Shown piece by piece: positions 1 to 8,325 of a stretch of DNA of 64,000 nt; within the stretch, counting starts at the first letter, position 1, and each line of letters begins with the position of its first letter. A program made the translations under genes and the position numbers. Location: contig NZ_JAUSVB010000001.1 of the NCBI RefSeq assembly GCF_030814415.1, positions 1,116,001 to 1,180,000 on the forward strand. Direction: 5' to 3'. The notes beneath the pieces are model-generated. The model did no database searches, had not been told where the DNA came from, and saw only the letters and a list, made by a program, of their open reading frames with translations. Source of the DNA: Cellulomonas humilata (GTDB taxonomy: Bacteria > Actinomycetota > Actinomycetes > Actinomycetales > Cellulomonadaceae).

Positions 1-1038
1 CTCGCGTCCGTCGCGGCGCTCCTGCTCGTTGCCGCGCTCGCGGCCGGCTGCTCCTCGGCGGCGGCGACCACGGACCCGGACGGGTCGGTGACCCTGCGCT
101 ACCAGGGCAACGCCGGCCAGGTGACCCTCCCCGAGCTGGCCGACGACCTCGGCTACTTCGAGGACGTGACGCTGGAGTGGGTCGGCGACACCACGAGCGG
201 GCCGCAGGACATCCAGTCGGCCGCCACGGGGCAGACGGACTTCGGCGGGGCGTTCAACGGCGCGATCGCCAAGCTCGTCGCCGCCGGGTCGCCGATCACG
301 TCCGTGATCGGCTACTACGGCTCCGACGACGTCGCGTTCAACGGCTACTACGTGCTCGAGGACAGCCCGGTCCGGTCCGCCCGGGACCTCGTCGGCAAGA
401 AGGTCGGGATGAACACCCTCGGCGCGCACCACGAGTTCGTGGTCCGCGAGTGGCTCGCGTCGGAGGGCCTCACGTCGGACGAGATCGCGTCCGTACAGCT
501 GGTCGTCGTGCCGCCCGTCTCCACCGAGCAGGCGCTGCGCGAGGGGCAGATCGACGTCGGGACGCTCGGCAGCGTGTTCCGGGACAGCGCGCTCGAGCGC
601 GGCGGCCTGCGGGAGCTGTTCACCGACACGTCGTTGTACGGCGAGTTCACCTACGGCTCCTACGTCTTCCGCGACGACGTCATCGCGAAGAACCCCCAGG
701 CGGTCGCGGACTTCGTGCAGGGGGTTGCCCGGGCGATCCGATGGACCCAGACCAACCCGCGCGAGGTGGTGATCGACCGCTTCGAGACGATCATCGACGG
801 ACGCGGGCGCGAGGAGAACACCGACCTCGTGCAGTACTGGAAGAGCGCCGGTGTGGCCGGTCCGGGTGGGGTCATCGACCCGAAGGAGATCTCCATCTGG
901 GTGGACTGGCTGGTCCGGGAGGGCACGCTCGAGGAGGGCCAGATCGATCCGGAGGACCTCTACACCAACGCCGACAACCCGTACGCGAACGGCACCTACG
1001 ACCCGGCCAGCGGGCCGGACGGCGAGGCGACGTCATGA
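1..1038 (+). CDS. ABC transporter substrate-binding lipoprotein, SsuA/NrtA-like (5' end missing)
   Basis: This is the extracellular binding component of an aliphatic sulfonate/nitrate/taurine-type importer. The gene is already open at base 1, and the first codons encode the hydrophobic end of a signal peptide closing in a lipobox (LAAGC), so the mature protein is probably lipid-anchored at that Cys. The rest reads as a periplasmic-binding-protein type 2 fold: an early YQGN segment, then a GQTDFGGAF segment typical of SsuA/NrtA proteins. Only the start codon and a few signal-peptide residues are missing. The stop overlaps the ATPase start (ATGA), so the two are probably co-translated. The ligand cannot be read from the sequence; the downstream monooxygenase suggests an organosulfur or aminopolycarboxylate substrate. 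Confidence 0.85.
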   Translation, partial: LASVAALLLVAALAAGCSSAAATTDPDGSVTLRYQGNAGQVTLPELADDLGYFEDVTLEWVGDTTSGPQDIQSAATGQTDFGGAFNGAIAKLVAAGSPITSVIGYYGSDDVAFNGYYVLEDSPVRSARDLVGKKVGMNTLGAHHEFVVREWLASEGLTSDEIASVQLVVVPPVSTEQALREGQIDVGTLGSVFRDSALERGGLRELFTDTSLYGEFTYGSYVFRDDVIAKNPQAVADFVQGVARAIRWTQTNPREVVIDRFETIIDGRGREENTDLVQYWKSAGVAGPGGVIDPKEISIWVDWLVREGTLEEGQIDPEDLYTNADNPYANGTYDPASGPDGEATS

Positions 1039-1832
1039 CCGCTGCACTCGTCCTCGACGGCGTGCGCAAGGACTTCGTCGTCCGCGACAACGGCGGCAGC
1101 GCCCAGTTCACGGCAGTGCAGGACCTCGATCTCGTGGTGCCCGACGGCCAGTTCCTCGCGGTCGTCGGACCCAGCGGGTGCGGCAAGTCGACGCTGCTGG
1201 ACCTCGTCGCGGGGCTCACCGCGCCGACCGCCGGGCGCATCCTGCTGCACGGCGCACCCGTCACCGGACCGGCCACCGACCGTGCCGTCGTGTTCCAGCA
1301 GTACGCGCTGCTGCCCTGGCGCACGGCCCGCAAGAACGTCGAGCTGGGCCTGGAGTCGGTCGGGGTTCCCCGGCGGCTGCGGGCGCGGCTGGCGGACGAG
1401 CACCTGGAGCTGGTCGGCCTGACCGGGTTCGAGGACCGGTACCCGCACGAGCTGTCCGGCGGCATGAAGCAGCGCGTCGCCATCGCCCGCGCGCTCGCGG
1501 TCGACCCCCGGGTGCTGCTCATGGACGAGCCGTTCGCCGCGCTCGACGCCCAGACTCGCGAGTCCCTCCAGGACGAGCTCCTGCGGATCTGGCGGGCCAC
1601 CGGCAAGACGGTCGTGTTCATCACGCACGGCATCGACGAGGCCGTGTACCTCGGTCAGCGCGTCGCGGTCATGTCGCCACGGCCCGGTCGGATCAGCGAC
1701 CTGATCGACATCGACCTCGACCCGGTGCCGGGCGAGGACGTCCGTTCCGACCCGGCGTTCGGCCGGTTCCGGCACCGAGTGTGGTCCGCCCTCCAGCAGC
1801 CCGCCACCGACCGGGAGGTCGCCCATGTCTAG
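1035..1832 (+). CDS. ABC transporter ATP-binding protein, SsuB/TauB-like
   Basis: This is the ATPase of the importer, 265 residues, the usual length for SsuB/TauB. The ATG at 1035 overlaps the previous stop by 4 bp and leads directly into the typical N-terminal strand (ALVLDGVRKDF). Walker A GPSGCGKST lies at about residues 45-53, followed by the Q-loop VFQQYALLPW (the LPW ending is characteristic of the nitrate/sulfonate/taurine subfamily), the signature LSGGMKQRVAIARA, and Walker B VLLMDEPFAALDAQTR. The switch His follows in FITHGIDEA. The 3' end overlaps the permease start by 8 bp. Family assignment is firm; the substrate is inferred from context only. Confidence 0.93.
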   Translation: MTAALVLDGVRKDFVVRDNGGSAQFTAVQDLDLVVPDGQFLAVVGPSGCGKSTLLDLVAGLTAPTAGRILLHGAPVTGPATDRAVVFQQYALLPWRTARKNVELGLESVGVPRRLRARLADEHLELVGLTGFEDRYPHELSGGMKQRVAIARALAVDPRVLLMDEPFAALDAQTRESLQDELLRIWRATGKTVVFITHGIDEAVYLGQRVAVMSPRPGRISDLIDIDLDPVPGEDVRSDPAFGRFRHRVWSALQQPATDREVAHV

Positions 1833-2691
1833 CTCCACGCTCACCCGGCCCGCCGTCCCGCTCGACCCCGCACCGGAGGACTACCGCCGGCGGGCCGGCC
1901 TCAGCGTCGACGAGCGCCGCCCCGCCCGGCTCCGTCCGGCGCTGGGGCGGCTGCTCCGGGGCAGCGCCGCCATCCTCGTGTTCGCCGCCCTCTGGGAGAC
2001 CGCACCGCGGACCGGCCTGGTCGACGCCGTGTTCCTCCCGCCGCTCAGCACGTCGCTCGGCGCCCTGGCGGACCTGGTGGGCAGCGGGCAGCTCACCGAG
2101 CACCTGCGGGCCAGCCTCACCCGGGCGCTGGTCGGCCTCAGCATCGCGATCGCCACCGCGATCCCGCTCGGAGCACTGATCGGGCGCTCCGCCTCGGTCG
2201 CGCGGTTCCTCAACCCCGTCCTCGAGCTGTTCCGGAACACCGCCGCGCTCGCTCTGCTCCCGGTCTTCGTGCTCATCCTCGGCATCGGGGAGACGTCCAA
2301 GATCGCCCTGGTCGTCTACGCGTGCTTCTTCCCGGTGCTGCTCAGCACCATCACGGGCGTGCGCACGGTCGACCCGCTGCTGCTGAAGTCCGCGCGGTCG
2401 CTGGGGCTGCGACCCCTGCAGCTGTTCACCAAGGTGACGCTGCCGGCGGCGGTGCCGACCATCTTCACCGGCGTCCGGATGGCCGGCGCCGCATCGATCC
2501 TCGTGCTGGTCGCCGCGGAGATGGTCGGCGCCCGCGCGGGCCTGGGCTACCTGGTGACGGCCGCCCAGCAGAACTTCCAGATCCCGGCCATGTACGCCGG
2601 GATCATCACCATCGCGCTCGTCGGTCTGACCATCAACGCCGTCCTCCTTCTCGCCGAGCGCCGCCTGTCGCGCTGGCGTCCCACCTCGTGA
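1825..2691 (+). CDS. ABC transporter permease, SsuC-like
   Basis: This is the membrane channel subunit, 288 residues. About 45 cytoplasmic residues precede the first membrane segment (AAILVFAALWE), and several more follow. The region around SLGLRPLQLFTKVTLPAAVPTIFTG is the EAA-like coupling loop that contacts the ATPase. The start overlaps the ATPase stop, making the third link in a co-translated binding protein-ATPase-permease unit. A Shine-Dalgarno (tggag) for the following monooxygenase lies just after its stop, so transcription probably continues into that gene. Confidence 0.92.
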   Translation: MSSSTLTRPAVPLDPAPEDYRRRAGLSVDERRPARLRPALGRLLRGSAAILVFAALWETAPRTGLVDAVFLPPLSTSLGALADLVGSGQLTEHLRASLTRALVGLSIAIATAIPLGALIGRSASVARFLNPVLELFRNTAALALLPVFVLILGIGETSKIALVVYACFFPVLLSTITGVRTVDPLLLKSARSLGLRPLQLFTKVTLPAAVPTIFTGVRMAGAASILVLVAAEMVGARAGLGYLVTAAQQNFQIPAMYAGIITIALVGLTINAVLLLAERRLSRWRPTS

Positions 2692-2705
2692 CCCCTGGAG
2701 TCCTC

Positions 2706-4058
2706 ATGACCACCCGCACCCTGCACCTCAACGCGTTCCTCATGGGCGTCGGCCACCACGAGGCCGCTTGGCGCCACCCCCGCGTCGACCCGTCCCGCGC
2801 GCTCGACGTCGCGCACTACGTCGAGCTGGGCCGGATCGCCGAGCGCGGCCGCCTCGACTCCGTGTTCTTCGCCGACGGCCTGGCGGTGGGCCCGAACGTC
2901 CGGCGCAACACCCAGGCGGTGTTCGAGCCCATCACCCTGCTCACCGCCATCGCCGGGGCCACCTCGCACGTGGGCCTCATCGCGACGGCGTCCACCAGCT
3001 ACAACGAGCCCTACACGCTGGCGCGCGCCTTCGCGTCCCTCGACCGCATCAGCGGCGGCCGTGCGGGCTGGAACATCGTGACCTCGGGGACCGACGCGGA
3101 GGCCGCGAACTTCGGTCTGGACAAGGTGCGCGCACACGCCGACCGCTACGGGCGTGCGACCGAGTTCCTCGACGTCGCCCTCGCGCTGTGGGACTCCTGG
3201 GAGGCGGACGCGATCCAGCTCGACACGGCGAGCGGCGTCTTCGCCGACGCCACGAAGGTCCACCGTGCGGACCACGTGGGCGAGCACTTCCGCGTCGCGG
3301 GGCCGCTGAACGTGCCCGGTTCACCGCAGGGGCGGCCCCTGCTGGTGCAGGCGGGATCGTCGGAGTCGGGCAAGGTCTTCGCCGCGCGGTACGCGGAGGC
3401 CGTGTTCACCGCGCAGCGCACGCTGGCGGAGGGGCAGGCGTTCTACTCGGACCTCAAGGGCCGCCTGGCCGCCTACGGCCGACGCCCGGAGGACCTCGCC
3501 GTGCTGCCGGGCATCGTCCCCTTCATCGCCCCGACCACTCAGGAGGCCCGCGCGCTCGAGCAGGAGTTCACGGACCTCATCTCACCGGACTACGCGCTGC
3601 GGCAGCTGTCGGGGATGCTCGGGCTCGACCTCACCGACCACCCGCTGGACGCACCCCTGCCCCCGATCCCCCCGGTCGACTCCATCGAGGGCAACAAGAG
3701 CCGCTACCAGCTGGTCCGGGACCTCGCGGAGGGCGAGAACCTGACCGTCCGCGAGCTGATCGCGCGGCTGGGCGGGGGGCGTGGGCACCGGACCTTCGCG
3801 GGCACCCCCGACGAGGTCGCCGACGAGATCCAGACCTGGTTCGAGCAGGGTGCCGCGGACGGCTTCAACGTCATGCCGCCGTACCTGCCCGGAGGGTTGG
3901 ACGTGTTCGTCGACACGGTCGTCCCGATCCTGCAGGACCGCGGCCTGTTCCGGCGCGAGTACGGGGGGACGACGCTGCGCGAGAACCTCGGCCTGGCGCC
4001 GCACGTCAACCGGTACGCCACCGAGCCGACGGAGGCTGCGGTGCGTACGGCCGGCTGA
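2706..4058 (+). CDS. LLM-class flavin-dependent monooxygenase, NtaA/SnaA/DszA family
   Basis: This 450-residue protein has the length and sequence of the FMNH2-dependent NtaA/SnaA/DszA monooxygenases, luciferase-like TIM-barrel enzymes that use reduced flavin and O2 to cleave C-S or C-N bonds. Diagnostic stretches are the N-terminal LHLNAFLMGVGHH, the FFADG segment, SGGRAGWNIVTS, and a late FAGTPDEVADEIQ region. It starts 14 bp after the permease stop with a Shine-Dalgarno tggag. Next to an SsuABC-type importer it is most simply the enzyme that attacks the imported compound. No flavin reductase is visible nearby, so reduced FMN would have to come from elsewhere. Confidence 0.9.
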   Translation: MTTRTLHLNAFLMGVGHHEAAWRHPRVDPSRALDVAHYVELGRIAERGRLDSVFFADGLAVGPNVRRNTQAVFEPITLLTAIAGATSHVGLIATASTSYNEPYTLARAFASLDRISGGRAGWNIVTSGTDAEAANFGLDKVRAHADRYGRATEFLDVALALWDSWEADAIQLDTASGVFADATKVHRADHVGEHFRVAGPLNVPGSPQGRPLLVQAGSSESGKVFAARYAEAVFTAQRTLAEGQAFYSDLKGRLAAYGRRPEDLAVLPGIVPFIAPTTQEARALEQEFTDLISPDYALRQLSGMLGLDLTDHPLDAPLPPIPPVDSIEGNKSRYQLVRDLAEGENLTVRELIARLGGGRGHRTFAGTPDEVADEIQTWFEQGAADGFNVMPPYLPGGLDVFVDTVVPILQDRGLFRREYGGTTLRENLGLAPHVNRYATEPTEAAVRTAG

Positions 4059-4135
4059 CGTCCTCCGTCGTCGGCGGACTGGTCGGACACGTCGTACCGT
4101 GCTCTCGTCGCCGTCCAGCAGACCGAGGAGCCACG

Positions 4136-4624
4136 ATGCAGCTCGCCCTACCGTTCGCCGAGGCGATCGCGTTCGCGGAGGTGCAGGAACCGCTGCCGCC
4201 GATGGTGCGGGACCTGCGCTGCGAGGGCTCGACGATCCACGCCGACATCGACCTGCGGGCGATCCCCGACCCGTCCACCGGCCTGCGCCTGGCCGCGGCG
4301 GCGGTCGGCACGGTCGCCGTCACCGTCCGGTTCGCCGACTACTCCGCCGGCACGGCGACGCTCGTGGTGACCGCGCACGCCCGAGCTCTCCCCGCGCACA
4401 AGCTCGTGCCGTTCCTCGTCGGTCCGATCAACGCCGCGCTGCGGGACCGCGGCCTGCCGCCGGGCATCGTCGAGGTCCAGCGGGGCGAGTCGGAGCCGTG
4501 GGTCGTGATCGCCGTGCAGCGGGCCATCTCCACCAAGGTGGAGGGCGTGACCCTCACGGGTCTCGAGCTGCGCGACGCCGTGTTCCACGTCGAGGCGACC
4601 GTGGGTCCGCTGCGCGTCCACTGA
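4136..4624 (+). CDS. conserved-looking hypothetical protein, 162 aa
   Basis: I do not recognise this protein. It has no signal peptide and no membrane segment, and its alternating hydrophobic pattern suggests a mostly beta fold. A GAGGAG Shine-Dalgarno 5 bp upstream fixes the ATG, and a possible -10 (TACCGT at 4095-4100) lies in the 77-bp gap after the monooxygenase. It is followed 15 bp later by another small gene with an AGGAGG site, so the two probably form a bicistronic unit. Codon use matches its neighbours, which supports real coding. Confidence 0.6.
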   Translation: MQLALPFAEAIAFAEVQEPLPPMVRDLRCEGSTIHADIDLRAIPDPSTGLRLAAAAVGTVAVTVRFADYSAGTATLVVTAHARALPAHKLVPFLVGPINAALRDRGLPPGIVEVQRGESEPWVVIAVQRAISTKVEGVTLTGLELRDAVFHVEATVGPLRVH

Positions 4625-4639
4625 GAGGAGGACCTCGCC

Positions 4640-4942
4640 ATGCCTCGTACCGTCCAGCTCCGCCGCTACAACCTCAAGCCGCACCTGGTCGAGGAGTTCC
4701 TCGTCTGGTGGCCCTCGCTCCTCGTCCCTGCGCGCGCCACCTTCGGGTTCACCGTCGAGTCCGCGTACCTGAACCGGCAGACCGCCGAGTTCACCTGGGC
4801 GGTCAGTGCCGAGGGAGACGCGGCGGAGTTCCGCCGGCTCGAGCAGGCCTGGATGGACTCACCCGAGCGCACGGTCGTGTTCGATGGCGTCGACGGCTGG
4901 AACGACTCGACCGTCATCGCGCTGGTCGAGCGGATCGTCTAG
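4640..4942 (+). CDS. small protein, possible NIPSNAP-like dimeric alpha/beta barrel
   Basis: This is a 100-residue soluble protein with a strong AGGAGG Shine-Dalgarno. The N-terminal RTVQLRRYNLKP, a central strand-rich part (FGFTVESAYLNRQTAEFTWAV) and the WMDSPER segment resemble NIPSNAP or other dimeric alpha/beta-barrel proteins, where a small fold dimerises around a pocket. That is a weak resemblance judged by eye. It probably shares a transcript with the unknown 162-residue gene upstream, and meets the oppositely transcribed serine hydrolase with a 34-bp gap. Confidence 0.6.
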   Translation: MPRTVQLRRYNLKPHLVEEFLVWWPSLLVPARATFGFTVESAYLNRQTAEFTWAVSAEGDAAEFRRLEQAWMDSPERTVVFDGVDGWNDSTVIALVERIV

Positions 4943-4976
4943 CCGTCACGCTCCGAGCAGCACGCCGCCCGTGCCG

Positions 4977-6026
4977 TCACCGGAACGCGGCACGCCAGAA
5001 GTCGGTGAACACCGGCGTCGGCTCCGCTGACGTCCACGCGTCGGTGGTGAGCAGGATCGCGATCGTGTCGGTGACCGGGTCGGTCCACCACGTCGAGCCC
5101 AGGCCGCCGTCCCAGCCGTAGCTGCCGGCGTGCCGACCGTCGGGGAGGTCGGTGACCTTGACGCCGATGCCCAGGCCCCAGCCCTCGCCGTCGCCGTGCT
5201 CCCCGTGGCGCGCGGTGCGGATGACCGGGTCGGCCGTGCGCAGGCTCGCCGCGAACGCGTGCAGGTCCGCGACCGTCGACACCAGTCCGGAGGCGGCGTC
5301 GGGGAACGCGGGCGGCGTCGACCACTGCCCGTCGGGCTCGTCGTAGACCTCAGGCCCGAGCCACTGCCGACCGAACCGCCCCCGCTGGTCGGGCGGCACG
5401 TGGAAGCCGGTGTCGGTCATGCCCAGCGGGTCCAGCAGCCGCTCGGCCAGCAGCTCCGGCAGGGGTCGGCCAGCAGCGCGGGCGACGAGCACCCCGAGCA
5501 CCTGCGCGCCCGTGTTGTAGAGCCACCTCGCACCCGGCTGGTGGGAGAGCGGCACGCTCCCGACGATCCGCATCCACTCGTCCGGACCCGGAGCGGCCTG
5601 CGGGGCGGGTGGACCTGCGGGCAGGCCCCGCTCCGCGAGCGCGCCGAGGACGGTGCCGGGGAACGGGCCCGTGAAGTCCATGCCCAGACCGAGCCGGAAC
5701 TCGAGCACGTCCCGCACGGTGACAGGGCGCTCGGCGAGCACGGTGTCGTCGATCGGTGCGTCGGGACTCCGCAGCACGCGGCGGCCGGCCAGCTCCGGGA
5801 GCAGCCGGTCCACGGGGTCGTCCAGCGACAGCAGCCCCTCGTCCACCAGCTGCATGGCGAGAACCGCGACCACCGGCTTGGTGACCGACGAGATCCGGAA
5901 GATCGTGTCCGGGGCGCCGGTGCCCGCGGCCCCGACCGTCACATCTCCCGCCCGGTCGACCAACCATGCCGCACCGTGCACCTCGCCGGAACCGACGCGC
6001 GCCTCGACCGCTGTCCTCACGTCCAT
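4977..6026 (-). CDS. serine hydrolase, beta-lactamase / class C esterase family
   Basis: This 349-residue protein belongs to the beta-lactamase (PF00144) family of serine hydrolases, including DD-peptidases and EstB-type esterases. The nucleophile motif SxxK is seen in ISSVTKPVVA around residue 50, where the Ser acylates and the Lys is the base; the YNT segment (RWLYNTGAQVLG) supplies the second motif Tyr. A late HAGSYGWDGG segment corresponds to the third motif. No signal peptide is seen when starting at MDVRTAV, so it is probably cytoplasmic. Longer upstream reading would run antisense to the DUF308-lipase gene and is unlikely. The natural substrate is unknown. Confidence 0.88.
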   Translation of the reverse strand: MDVRTAVEARVGSGEVHGAAWLVDRAGDVTVGAAGTGAPDTIFRISSVTKPVVAVLAMQLVDEGLLSLDDPVDRLLPELAGRRVLRSPDAPIDDTVLAERPVTVRDVLEFRLGLGMDFTGPFPGTVLGALAERGLPAGPPAPQAAPGPDEWMRIVGSVPLSHQPGARWLYNTGAQVLGVLVARAAGRPLPELLAERLLDPLGMTDTGFHVPPDQRGRFGRQWLGPEVYDEPDGQWSTPPAFPDAASGLVSTVADLHAFAASLRTADPVIRTARHGEHGDGEGWGLGIGVKVTDLPDGRHAGSYGWDGGLGSTWWTDPVTDTIAILLTTDAWTSAEPTPVFTDFWRAAFR

Positions 6027-6106
6027 GCGTCCACTCTGCCGCGAGGGTCCGACACGCCAGACCGGTGCCTGCGTCCGGCACCCGGGACCGACCCGCGGAG
6101 GGGGAC

Positions 6107-6118
6107 TAGTTTCGGCTC
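6107..6118 (+). promoter_or_regulatory. -10 element of a leaderless promoter
   Basis: TAGTTT (TANNNT) at 6107-6112 is followed by exactly 6 bases before the GTG at 6119. There is no Shine-Dalgarno, so transcription probably starts at the start codon. Confidence 0.5.
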
Positions 6119-7849
6119 GTGCCGCGCCGCCACGACCACTCGGTCTCCCGCCGGCTGCGACTGACCCTCGGCATCGTGGCCGTGCTGCTCGGCGCCGTGC
6201 TCGCGGTCCGGCCGTTCTCCTCGCTGGCCGTCCTCGTGGTGCTCGTCGTGGTCGGGCTGGTGGTCGTCGGCATCGACGAGCTGGCCGACGGCGACCGGTG
6301 GTCGGTGGTGCGCGGCTCGGTCTCGCTGGCCGCCGCGGTCGCGGTGGTGGTGTGGCCGGGCGTGACGATCCGCGTGCTGGCCGTGGTGGTCGCCGCGGCG
6401 CTCCTGGTCGACGGTGTGCTCGACCTCGCCCGGGCGCGCGGGGTGCACGGGACAGCCCGCGCGAACGCGGTGGTCGGGGGCGCCACGGCGATCGTGCTCG
6501 GCCTGCTGGCGCTCGCGTGGCCCGACGTGACCGTGCTGGTGGTGGCCGTCGTGTTCGCGGTGCGGCTGGTGATCGTCGGGGTGCGCGAGATCGTGGCCGG
6601 CGTGCGCGGGCAGGACGCGGACCTGGGTCGGCTCTGGCCACGCCGGGCGGCTCCGCGCGGGGGCTGGTGGCGGCTGACGGGTGCGGTGCTCGGCGCGCTG
6701 GTGGCGATCGTCCTGGTGCTGGCCAGCGTGGTGGTCCAGCGCGGCACCCCCCGGCCGGACGCGTTCTTCGACCCACCGGAGGACGTCCCGTCCGCCCCGG
6801 GGCAGCTGCTGCGGAGCGAACCGTTCACCAGCGCTGAGATCCCCCAGGGCGCCGCCGCGTGGCGCATCCTCTACACGACCACGCGCGGAGAGGGGCGTCC
6901 CGCCGTCGCGAGCGCGCTCGTCGTCGCGCCGGCCTCCTCGACGCCCAGCCCCGTGGTCGCGTGGGCGCACGGCACGACCGGCGCGGCCAGCGGGTGCGCG
7001 CCCACGGTGCTGACCGACGGGCTGGGCGCCGGCGCGATGTTCGTGCAGGACGACGTCCTGGCGCAGGGCTGGGCCATGGTCGCGACCGACTACACGGGCC
7101 TGGGCACCGAAGGCCCGCACCCGTACCTCATCGGGCAGGGCGAGGGCCGTTCGGTGCTGGACGCCGTGCGGGCGGCGCACCAGCTCACGGCCGTCGAGCT
7201 GGCCGACGAGACCGTCGTGTGGGGCCACTCGCAGGGCGGGCACGCGGCGCTGTGGACGGGGGTGCTCGCGCCGACCTACGCGCCCGAGCTGCGGATCGAC
7301 GGGGTCGCCGCCCTGGCGCCCGCGAGCAACCTGCCGGCGCTGGTGGACGTCGTCGAGAGCGTGACCGGCGGGGCGCTGTTCGCGTCCTACGTGGTGGAGG
7401 GCTACACCGCCGAGTACCCGGACGTGGACTTCGACGAGCTGGTGCGGCCGGGCGCACGCATCATCACGCGCGAGATGGCCCAGCGGTGCCTCGCCGAGCC
7501 CGGGGTGCTCGTGTCCGCGCTCACCTCGGTGGCCCTGGACAAGCCGATCTGGTCCGGCGACCCCAGCAGCGGCGTGTTCCTCGACCGCCTGGTCGAGAAC
7601 GTGCCGTCGGGTCGGATCGTGGCGCCGCTGCTGGTGGCGCAGGGGGCCGACGACGCCCTGGTGCCCCCTGCCGCGCAGCAGGCGTACGTCGACGACCGGT
7701 GCGCGGCCGGCTACCCCGTCGACTACCGCACCTACGCCGGTCGGGGCCACGTCCCGCTGGTCGAGGCCGACTCCCCGCTGATCCCCGAGCTCGTCGCGTG
7801 GACCACGGAGCGCTTCGCGGACGAGCCGGCCACCGACACGTGCCCCTGA
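6119..7849 (+). CDS. membrane DUF308/HdeD-like domain fused to a secretory-lipase-type alpha/beta hydrolase
   Basis: This 576-residue protein joins two modules. Residues about 1-190 hold six or so hydrophobic helices separated by short Arg/Asp loops, in the DUF308/HdeD style (internal repeats such as VVVWPGVTIRVLAVVV and LLALAWPDVTVLVVAVV). Another membrane segment (LGALVAIVLVLASVVV) leads into an extracytoplasmic-looking alpha/beta hydrolase. There the nucleophile elbow GHSQGG places Ser at residue 371, an acid candidate lies in ADDALVPP, and a His in GRGHVPLVE; the pattern resembles the fungal/bacterial secretory lipase family. The GTG start is supported by a leaderless promoter. If the helices anchor the enzyme, it would act at the outer face of the membrane. 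Confidence 0.82.
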   Translation: MPRRHDHSVSRRLRLTLGIVAVLLGAVLAVRPFSSLAVLVVLVVVGLVVVGIDELADGDRWSVVRGSVSLAAAVAVVVWPGVTIRVLAVVVAAALLVDGVLDLARARGVHGTARANAVVGGATAIVLGLLALAWPDVTVLVVAVVFAVRLVIVGVREIVAGVRGQDADLGRLWPRRAAPRGGWWRLTGAVLGALVAIVLVLASVVVQRGTPRPDAFFDPPEDVPSAPGQLLRSEPFTSAEIPQGAAAWRILYTTTRGEGRPAVASALVVAPASSTPSPVVAWAHGTTGAASGCAPTVLTDGLGAGAMFVQDDVLAQGWAMVATDYTGLGTEGPHPYLIGQGEGRSVLDAVRAAHQLTAVELADETVVWGHSQGGHAALWTGVLAPTYAPELRIDGVAALAPASNLPALVDVVESVTGGALFASYVVEGYTAEYPDVDFDELVRPGARIITREMAQRCLAEPGVLVSALTSVALDKPIWSGDPSSGVFLDRLVENVPSGRIVAPLLVAQGADDALVPPAAQQAYVDDRCAAGYPVDYRTYAGRGHVPLVEADSPLIPELVAWTTERFADEPATDTCP

Positions 7850-7853
7850 CCCG

Positions 7854-8162
7854 TCAGTCGAACAGGTCGTCCAGGAAGCTGCGCTTCTTCTTCTTCTTGT
7901 AGTAGTCGTCGCGGTCGCCACCCCGGTACCGGTCGTCGCGGTATCGGTCGTCATCGGGGTAGCGGGCGGGCGCCGGTGCGGGTGCCGGTGCCGGCGGTGC
8001 CTGCCGCGACCCGTAGTACGAGGCCTCGGCGTCGGTGAGCTTCTCCAGCTCGCCGCGGTCGAGGAAGATCCCGCGGCAGCCGGTGCACTGGTCGATGGTC
8101 ACGCCGTTGCGCTCGTACGCGCGCATGTCCGAGCCGCACTTGGGGCAGACGAGCGGGTTCAT
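7854..8162 (-). CDS. zf-TFIIB-type zinc-ribbon protein with charged tail
   Basis: This 102-residue protein carries two CxxC knuckles (CPKCGS at residues 6-11 and CTGCRG at 26-31) and the FLDRGELEKL stretch typical of the zf-TFIIB (PF13453) ribbon family, whose function is unclear. A Pro-Ala linker follows, then an Arg/Asp/Tyr-rich stretch, a run of five Lys, and the C-terminal SFLDDLFD, a short acidic-hydrophobic tail that looks like a protein-binding motif. Many actinobacteria have proteins of this layout. The gene converges on the lipase fusion with only 4 bp between stops. Confidence 0.85.
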   Translation of the reverse strand: MNPLVCPKCGSDMRAYERNGVTIDQCTGCRGIFLDRGELEKLTDAEASYYGSRQAPPAPAPAPAPARYPDDDRYRDDRYRGGDRDDYYKKKKKRSFLDDLFD

Positions 8163-8325
8163 GGGGTCTCCGTCCGATGGGGGTGGCCGTCGGGGGGTGA
8201 ACGACCGGGCGGCGCGCAGGGTTTCCGGATCGGCCGAACGGTCGATCACGCGACGGACGAAGAGCCGATGTCCCGACGGTCTCCGACCAGCAGGCTCGGT
8301 GCAGGACGACGTGAGGAGACAACCG

